This document shows, one piece after another, positions 33,793 to 37,817 of a DNA stretch of 37,817 bases. This stretch comes from UBA652 sp964598235 (GTDB lineage: Bacteria; Pseudomonadota; Gammaproteobacteria; Nitrosococcales; Methylophagaceae), in assembly GCA_964598235.1 (NCBI GenBank), contig CAZRAY010000014.1:1-37817 (forward strand). The letters run 5' to 3'. The position numbers and the translations under genes were made by a program. The notes beneath the pieces were generated by a model. It saw only the letters and a list, made by a program, of their open reading frames with translations, made no database searches and was not told the origin of the DNA. Every line of letters starts with the position of its first letter. The first letter of the stretch is position 1.

Positions 33793-34146
33793 ATGGAAAA
33801 AAACACAGGCTTAAAAAGACTCTTTTATGCCGCCACATATTCATGGAAGGGGCTCCGCTCAGCTATCAAACATGAGGCCGCTTTTAAACAAGAAAGCGGG
33901 CTCTTCCTCGTCTTAGCGGTTATCAGCTGCTTTCTGGACATCACAGGTATAGAAAGGCTCGCGCTGCTAGGTAGCGTTGCTTTAATTTTAATTGTTGAGT
34001 TAATTAATTCCGCGATTGAATGTGTAGTTGACCGCATTAGCACAGAACATCACACGTTATCAGGCCGCGCGAAAGATTACGGATCACTTGCCGTCTTTAT
34101 CAGCCTCTGCTTGGCAATCGCAATTTGGTGGGTTGTTCTCAGCTAA
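33793..34146 (+). CDS. dgkA: Diacylglycerol kinase DgkA
   Basis: Small trimeric inner-membrane kinase that returns diacylglycerol, a by-product of periplasmic glucan and LPS decoration, to phosphatidic acid. 117 residues with an N-terminal amphipathic helix (LKRLFYAATYSWKGLRSAIKHEAAFKQE) and three membrane helices. The catalytic ELINSAIECVVDRIS motif and AKDYGSLAVF are intact. I chose ATG at 33793 because AGG lies eight bases upstream; an ATG two codons earlier (33787) is crowded against it. Divergent from mnmG and convergent with the 34176 gene. Confidence 0.94.
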   Translation: MEKNTGLKRLFYAATYSWKGLRSAIKHEAAFKQESGLFLVLAVISCFLDITGIERLALLGSVALILIVELINSAIECVVDRISTEHHTLSGRAKDYGSLAVFISLCLAIAIWWVVLS

Positions 34147-34175
34147 TAACTTAAACCACAATGACACGCTGGCTT

Positions 34176-34652
34176 TTATTCAATATTCTCATAAACAGGC
34201 TGTCCACGGTAGGTACCTATTTGTTTTCGTGCTGGCTTCACTACGGGCGCCGTTGCATCTTTAGGGAACTTGATTAATTTCTCTGTGGGCGCTTTCGCCT
34301 TCTCTAATGCGGCCACCTTAAGTTTAACCTGTGCATCCGCTTCAGCTTGAATACGGGCCTTGACTTCCGCCTCTATTTTGACTCGTTGCTCTGTTTCAAC
34401 ATCATCCAACATTGGGAGAGAAGAATGAATTACGCCACTGCTGGATAGCATGGCCTCATCTTCCCCCGTCAACGTCGATTTGAAATCTTCAAATAAAACA
34501 ACAATCGTGTTGTTATCATGTGCCATTGACACACGCGACATTAACGCAGCAACACCCGACTCGCTAGATAATTTTGTCACTAAATTGAGTTCTTTTTTCG
34601 CTGCCCGCGCTAAACGCTGCAATTTAACTAATGTTGTTGTTGAATAAGTCAT
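34176..34652 (-). CDS. Hypothetical protein, 158 aa, with charged helical linker
   Basis: I do not recognise this gene. The N-terminal half (TLVKLQRLARAAKKELNLVTKLSSESGVAALMSRVSMAHDNNTIVVLFEDF) looks like a small alpha/beta unit; residues about 88-120 form an Ala/Glu/Lys-rich helix of coiled-coil type (VKIEAEVKARIQAEADAQ), then a Pro/Lys linker and a conserved-looking end GTYRGQPVYENIE. No signal peptide or membrane helix, so cytoplasmic. GGGGA precedes ATG 34652, and a plausible own promoter lies at 34751-34779. Convergent with dgkA, 29 bases apart; downstream of lgt on the same strand. Confidence 0.75.
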   Translation of the reverse strand: MTYSTTTLVKLQRLARAAKKELNLVTKLSSESGVAALMSRVSMAHDNNTIVVLFEDFKSTLTGEDEAMLSSSGVIHSSLPMLDDVETEQRVKIEAEVKARIQAEADAQVKLKVAALEKAKAPTEKLIKFPKDATAPVVKPARKQIGTYRGQPVYENIE

Positions 34653-34750
34653 ATAAATTCCCCATCAAAAAATGTTCCTGAAAAAACATATCGACAGGCC
34701 TGTGCATGTGCTCTCCGCATTCCCTGTGTACAACTCCGATGTGTAGCTTA

Positions 34751-34779
34751 AGTATCTCCTAAAGGAGCAAAAAAGGCAA
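34751..34779 (-). promoter_or_regulatory. Candidate sigma-70 promoter of the 158-aa hypothetical gene
   Basis: On the minus strand TTGCCT (34774-34779) and GATACT (34751-34756) are separated by exactly 17 bases; each matches four of six consensus positions. The leader would be about 90 bases. The spacer contains a CTCC/GGAG mini-hairpin, and a 10-bp palindrome ACAGGCCTGT lies downstream at 34694-34703; either could have a regulatory role. Confidence 0.4.
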
Positions 34780-34865
34780 TAAATCAAACATAACGTGACC
34801 AGATTAACGTTTTCTCAATTGGCGATTAGCTTATTATTTTTTGATTAAACCCATTAAAACTAAAC

Positions 34866-35639
34866 TCATCCTACCTTTCGATAAGCACGCCAAACAAAAA
34901 ACATACCTAATAGGATCATGGGCAATGATAAAATTTGTCCCATTGTCAGCCAATTAAAAGCAAAGTAACCATACTGCGCATCCGGCACGCGATATAATTC
35001 AACGATTGATCGAAACACACCATAACCTAATAAAAATAATCCAGATACAGCGCCCGTAGGTCTCGGCTGACGCGAATATAGCCATAATATGATGAAGAGC
35101 GCGACCCCCTCTAAGCCGGCTTCATATAATTGAGAAGGATGACGGGATGCATTGCCACCTGATGGGAACACCATCGCCCACGGCACATCGCTCGGCCGCC
35201 CCCAAAGCTCACCATTAATAAAGTTACCAATGCGACCAAAAAACAACCCTATCGGCACCACCGGCGCAATAAAGTCGCTGATTTCAAAATAACCCTTGCC
35301 TGTTTTGCGGGCAAACCACGCAAACGCAATCAATACCCCAATTAAACCCCCATGAAACGACATGCCGCCCAACCACAATTTGAACAGATCTAATGGTTGC
35401 GCCAAAATATGCGGCAAATCGTAAAATAAAGCCGACCCTAATTTCCCGCCAAGAATAACGCCTATTGCACCATAAAAAAGCAAGTCTTCTACTTCCGTTT
35501 TGGTCCAACCATATTGTGCTGCCCTTTTTCGCCCTAACCACCACACGACAATGAAACTAAACAAATACATTAAACCATACCAATGAATTGATATCGGCCC
35601 TAAAGACACCGCAACAGGATCAATATTGGGGTATTGCAT
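34866..35639 (-). CDS. lgt: Prolipoprotein diacylglyceryl transferase
   Basis: Inner-membrane enzyme that attaches diacylglycerol to the lipobox cysteine of prolipoproteins, the first step of lipoprotein maturation; it would act on the GspD and 17463 proteins. 257 residues with about seven membrane helices. LGPISIHWYGLMYLFSF, GGMSFHGGLIGV (with the essential His) and the Lgt signature GRIGNFINGELWGRPSD with its key arginine are present. I chose ATG at 35639, preceded by GAGGTG; an in-frame upstream start at 35663 has no ribosome site. Likely monocistronic or reading on towards the 34176 gene; no terminator is visible after it. Confidence 0.97.
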   Translation of the reverse strand: MQYPNIDPVAVSLGPISIHWYGLMYLFSFIVVWWLGRKRAAQYGWTKTEVEDLLFYGAIGVILGGKLGSALFYDLPHILAQPLDLFKLWLGGMSFHGGLIGVLIAFAWFARKTGKGYFEISDFIAPVVPIGLFFGRIGNFINGELWGRPSDVPWAMVFPSGGNASRHPSQLYEAGLEGVALFIILWLYSRQPRPTGAVSGLFLLGYGVFRSIVELYRVPDAQYGYFAFNWLTMGQILSLPMILLGMFFVWRAYRKVG

Positions 35640-35678
35640 TTCCACCTCAACTATACATAACAAATACTAAATGCCGAG

Positions 35679-35687
35679 ATCATACCA
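35679..35687 (-). promoter_or_regulatory. Candidate extended -10 promoter of lgt
   Basis: Minus strand TGG directly followed by TATGAT, matching an extended -10 element (TGn plus a five-of-six -10 box), about 40 bases upstream of the lgt start. No -35 box is seen, as is common for this type. Confidence 0.4.
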
Positions 35688-35720
35688 GTTTAATCTAAAA
35701 GGTGATGTGCCCTATATCAA

Positions 35721-35737
35721 TGCACCACTTTGTAGCA
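35721..35737 (+). promoter_or_regulatory. NtrC-binding site, distal
   Basis: TGCACCACTTTGTAGCA against the NtrC consensus TGCACCA-N3-TGGTGCA: the left half is perfect and the right half matches five of seven. Its centre is about 139 bases before the predicted sigma-54 transcription start. Confidence 0.65.
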
Positions 35738-35749
35738 ACAGCTTCTATG

Positions 35750-35766
35750 TGCACGGTTTAAGTGCC
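35750..35766 (+). promoter_or_regulatory. NtrC-binding site, proximal (weaker)
   Basis: TGCACGGTTTAAGTGCC matches nine of fourteen NtrC consensus positions. It is centred 29 bases downstream of the distal site, close to three helical turns, at about -110. The pair reproduces the -140/-108 enhancer layout of E. coli glnAp2. Confidence 0.5.
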
Positions 35767-35769
35767 TAG

Positions 35770-35782
35770 TTTCAAACGGTTG
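35770..35782 (+). promoter_or_regulatory. Candidate IHF site
   Basis: TTTCAAACGGTTG matches the IHF core WATCAANNNNTTR with one mismatch. It lies between the NtrC sites and the sigma-54 promoter, where a DNA bend would bring the enhancer to the polymerase. IHF matches are frequent by chance, so position is the main support. Confidence 0.4.
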
Positions 35783-35841
35783 TCTCTATTTTACAATGCC
35801 CAACCCTTCGCCTCTCCCCATTTCCAGTACTTTACGTCGTA

Positions 35842-35857
35842 TGGCACATTTATTGCT
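35842..35857 (+). promoter_or_regulatory. Sigma-54 promoter of the porin-glnK-amtB cluster
   Basis: TGGCAC, five bases, TTGCT: the -24 GG and -12 GC are separated by exactly ten bases, as sigma-54 requires. The predicted start is near 35868, leaving a leader of about 95 bases before the porin ATG. With the NtrC-like sites upstream this points to induction under nitrogen limitation. Confidence 0.85.
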
Positions 35858-35961
35858 TGTTCTCCTGCATATGGATGCGTCTCCAAGCGGTGCGCACCGT
35901 AATATCCATGTTTTATACAAACTAACGTTTGAATTATTAATAATGTAAAGGAACATTTAAA

Positions 35962-36669
35962 ATGAAAAAAATAACTTCTCTTACGCTAATCAGCGGCTTG
36001 TTGCTTGCTTCTTCAGCAGCAATGGCATGGGAAAGTGCCGATGGTAATCACTCAGTAAGTGCAGGCGTGGCATTTGGTACTGACTATGTATGGCGTGGCT
36101 ATTCTCAAACAGATAACGATCCAGCGATCTCTGGTAGCTTCGATTATGCTCATAGCAGCGGCTTCTATATGGGCACATGGGCATCAAATGTTGATTTTGG
36201 TGATGATGCCAGTATTGAAATTGATGTGTATGCCGGTTTCGGTGGCGAAACAGCAGGCGGTCTAGGCTGGGATGTCGGTATCTTACGTTACCTTTACGAT
36301 GGTGAAGACTATGACTGGAACGAGCTTTATGGCTCTTTGAGCTATAGCTACTTCAGCGTGGGTATTGCACACTCTAATAACGTTTATGACTCAAGTGAAA
36401 ATGGTACTTACTACACGCTAGGCTTCGATTATGACCTACCTGTTGGTGGCTTAGCATTCAGCGCTGGCCTAGGTTTCTACGACTATGATGATGATGTATT
36501 TGGCGCAAGCGAAGATAGCGCACTTGATTATCGCATCGGTGTATCAACAGAATTAGTGGGTCTTGGCTGGGATTTGACCTACACAGATACAAATAGCGAT
36601 GGCGAAGATTTATATGGCAGCGGTATTGCTGACGGCCGTTTAATCTTCACGGTTTCTGCATCAATGTAA
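35962..36669 (+). CDS. TorF-family putative outer-membrane porin
   Basis: A 235-residue exported beta-barrel protein. Signal peptide 1-22 (MKKITSLTLISGLLLASSAAMA), then the family start HSVSAGVAFGTDYVWRGYSQTDNDPAISGSFDYAHSSGFYMGTWASNVDFG and alternating strands rich in Tyr, Gly and Asp, ending in an amphipathic strand LIFTVSASM. This is the group annotated as TorF or gcw_chp (TIGR02001), often encoded beside P-II and ammonium transporter genes; transport of small nitrogen compounds is an inference from that. AAGGA lies about nine bases before ATG 35962. It is the first gene after the sigma-54 promoter and is followed by a terminator before glnK. Confidence 0.93.
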   Translation: MKKITSLTLISGLLLASSAAMAWESADGNHSVSAGVAFGTDYVWRGYSQTDNDPAISGSFDYAHSSGFYMGTWASNVDFGDDASIEIDVYAGFGGETAGGLGWDVGILRYLYDGEDYDWNELYGSLSYSYFSVGIAHSNNVYDSSENGTYYTLGFDYDLPVGGLAFSAGLGFYDYDDDVFGASEDSALDYRIGVSTELVGLGWDLTYTDTNSDGEDLYGSGIADGRLIFTVSASM

Positions 36670-36675
36670 ACCCTC

Positions 36676-36707
36676 TGGCCACCCCATCTCTCGGGGTGGC
36701 CATTTTT
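36676..36707 (+). terminator. Intrinsic terminator between the porin gene and glnK
   Basis: Ten-base-pair perfect stem TGGCCACCCC/GGGGTGGCCA, seven-base loop, followed by TTTTT. It lies in the 58-base spacer between the porin stop and the glnK start. As glnK has no room for a promoter after the hairpin, it probably works as a partial terminator that keeps glnK-amtB below porin levels. Confidence 0.92.
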
Positions 36708-36727
36708 CGTCTCATAAGGAAAATCAT

Positions 36728-37066
36728 ATGAAACAAGTAGTAGCAATTATTAAGCCGTTCAAGCTTGACGATGTGCGCGAATCTTTATCTGAGATTGGTG
36801 TCACCGGCATGACGGTCTCAGAAGTAAAGGGCTTTGGCCGCCAGAAAGGGCACACCGAGCTTTATCGTGGTGCTGAGTATGTGGTTGATTTTTTACCAAA
36901 ATTGAAATTAGACATTGCAATCGATGATAGTGCAGTTGATTCGGTTATTGAAGCCATCACTAAAGCAGCCAATACTGGCAAAATCGGCGATGGCAAAATC
37001 TTCGTCTATCCCCTAGAGCAAGTGATCCGGATCCGCACAAGCGAATCTGGGCCAGACGCACTATAG
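36728..37066 (+). CDS. glnK: Nitrogen regulatory P-II protein (GlnK type)
   Basis: Trimeric signal protein that senses ATP/ADP and 2-oxoglutarate and blocks AmtB when nitrogen is ample. 112 residues, the exact family length. Tyr51 in the T-loop (TELYRGAEY) is the uridylylation site; GFGRQKGHTE and the B-loop KIGDGKIFV are intact. GlnK rather than GlnB is inferred from the adjoining amtB. AAGGA precedes ATG 36728. It is 19 bases ahead of amtB and is reached by transcription through the porin terminator. Confidence 0.96.
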   Translation: MKQVVAIIKPFKLDDVRESLSEIGVTGMTVSEVKGFGRQKGHTELYRGAEYVVDFLPKLKLDIAIDDSAVDSVIEAITKAANTGKIGDGKIFVYPLEQVIRIRTSESGPDAL

Positions 37067-37085
37067 CCCCTTAAGGAGTAACATC

Positions 37086-37817
37086 ATGGAAAATAATATT
37101 TTTGAATTACAATATGCCATGGATACCTTTTACTTCTTAGTAATGGGTGCTTTGGTCATGTGGATGGCAGCGGGATTCTCGATGCTTGAAGCGGGCTTGG
37201 TTCGTGCAAAAAACACGGCTGAAATTTTAACTAAAAATATCATGTTATTTGCAATCGCATGCATCATGTATATGGTTGTAGGTTATGACATCATGTATGC
37301 CGCTGGTGAACCACTTAATTTATTCTTAAACGGAATCACAGGTGGAGATACATTAACTGCTGATGCCTTAGCCGCTTCTGCTGAAGCAGGTTTTGATGGC
37401 GGTTCTGTCTACGCAGCGGCTTCCGACTTTTTCTTTCAAGTAGTATTCGTTGCAACAGCAATGTCTATCGTGTCGGGTGCAGTGGCTGAACGGATGAAGT
37501 TATGGGCTTTTGCTATCTTTGCCGTTGTAATGACAGCATTTATCTACCCAATGGAAGGTAGTTGGACTTGGGGCGGTGCTGATGTCTTTGGTATGTTCTC
37601 TTTAGGCGATGACTTCGGTTTTCTTGATTTTGCCGGTTCTGGTATTGTCCATATGGCCGGTGCTGCTGCTGCGTTAGCAGGGGTATTATTGCTTGGCGCA
37701 CGTAAAGGCAAATATGGCCCGAATGGTCAAATCAACCCAATCCCAGGCGCTAACTTACCGTTAGCGACATTGGGTACTTTCATTTTATGGATGGGTTGGT
37801 TCGGCTTTAATGGTGGT
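37086..37817 (+). CDS. amtB: Ammonium transporter AmtB (3' end outside window)
   Basis: Trimeric ammonium channel of the inner membrane. The 244 codons in the window cover about 60 percent of a typical 400-residue protein. There is no obvious cleaved signal peptide; the first helix begins YAMDTFYFLVMGALVMWMAAGFSMLEAGLVRAKN. The periplasmic gate phenylalanines (DFFFQVVFVATAMSIVSGAVAER) and the pore motif DFAGSGIVHMAGAAAAL, with the first of the twin histidines, are present. AAGGAG lies seven bases before ATG 37086, the best ribosome site of the three-gene cluster. Confidence 0.98.
   Translation, partial: MENNIFELQYAMDTFYFLVMGALVMWMAAGFSMLEAGLVRAKNTAEILTKNIMLFAIACIMYMVVGYDIMYAAGEPLNLFLNGITGGDTLTADALAASAEAGFDGGSVYAAASDFFFQVVFVATAMSIVSGAVAERMKLWAFAIFAVVMTAFIYPMEGSWTWGGADVFGMFSLGDDFGFLDFAGSGIVHMAGAAAALAGVLLLGARKGKYGPNGQINPIPGANLPLATLGTFILWMGWFGFNGG

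Noticed and set aside
34755..34770. CTCC/GGAG mini-hairpin as a terminator for lgt
   Set aside because: Stem of only four to five pairs and no T run following it on either strand; it also lies inside the spacer of a plausible promoter.
1..37817. CRISPR arrays, tRNA or rRNA genes, insertion sequences, integrases
   Set aside because: No regularly spaced repeats, cloverleaf sequences, transposase motifs or terminal inverted repeats were seen anywhere in the window.

Overview
The window is chromosomal DNA of a moderate-G+C gammaproteobacterium. This rests on the order atpI-atpB-atpE-atpF-atpH-atpA, the mnmG-rsmG-parA-parB block, lgt, dgkA, a glnK-amtB pair behind a sigma-54 promoter, and a type II secretion operon in the gene order known from Xanthomonas xps. 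Genus cannot be fixed from the sequence; a marine methylotroph or Thiotrichales-like lineage is only a guess. Two runs of exactly 100 N (19058-19157 and 21239-21338) are scaffold gaps that cut gspD and gspL.

Layout, mostly on the minus strand and therefore read from high to low coordinates. 37817-35962 (plus strand): TorF-type porin, glnK and the 5' two-thirds of amtB, preceded by two NtrC-like sites, an IHF-like site and a sigma-54 promoter. 35639-33793: lgt, a hypothetical coiled-coil protein, and dgkA (plus). 33686-29535: mnmG, rsmG, parA, parB. 29519-29247 (plus): a 90-residue orphan. 29196-27586: two methyltransferases. 27573-17463: gspE-F-G-H-I-J-K-L-M-N-D plus a small lipoprotein. 16838-14138: two exported proteins of unknown function, each with its own strong terminator. 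14051-4073: a parvulin-type isomerase, an ABC exporter for a surface polysaccharide (Wzt-like ATPase with carbohydrate-binding tail, Wzm-like permease), and five glycan genes. 3980-1: the ATP synthase operon behind a near-consensus sigma-70 promoter, running off the left edge within atpA.

The most notable architecture is that the usually adjacent parAB and atp operons are separated by about 25 kb of envelope and secretion genes. In this insert a complete core type II secretion apparatus (no prepilin peptidase present) lies between glycan methyltransferases on one side and two exported proteins, a periplasmic foldase, a polysaccharide exporter and glycosyltransferases on the other. I infer a surface-assembly island: the glycan is made and exported by the ABC/GT genes, possibly end-capped by methylation, and the two exported proteins are candidate type II cargo. 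The cargo and capping assignments are hypotheses. The nitrogen module at the right end looks like a conventional NtrC/sigma-54 regulon, with a terminator between the porin and glnK that would set their ratio.
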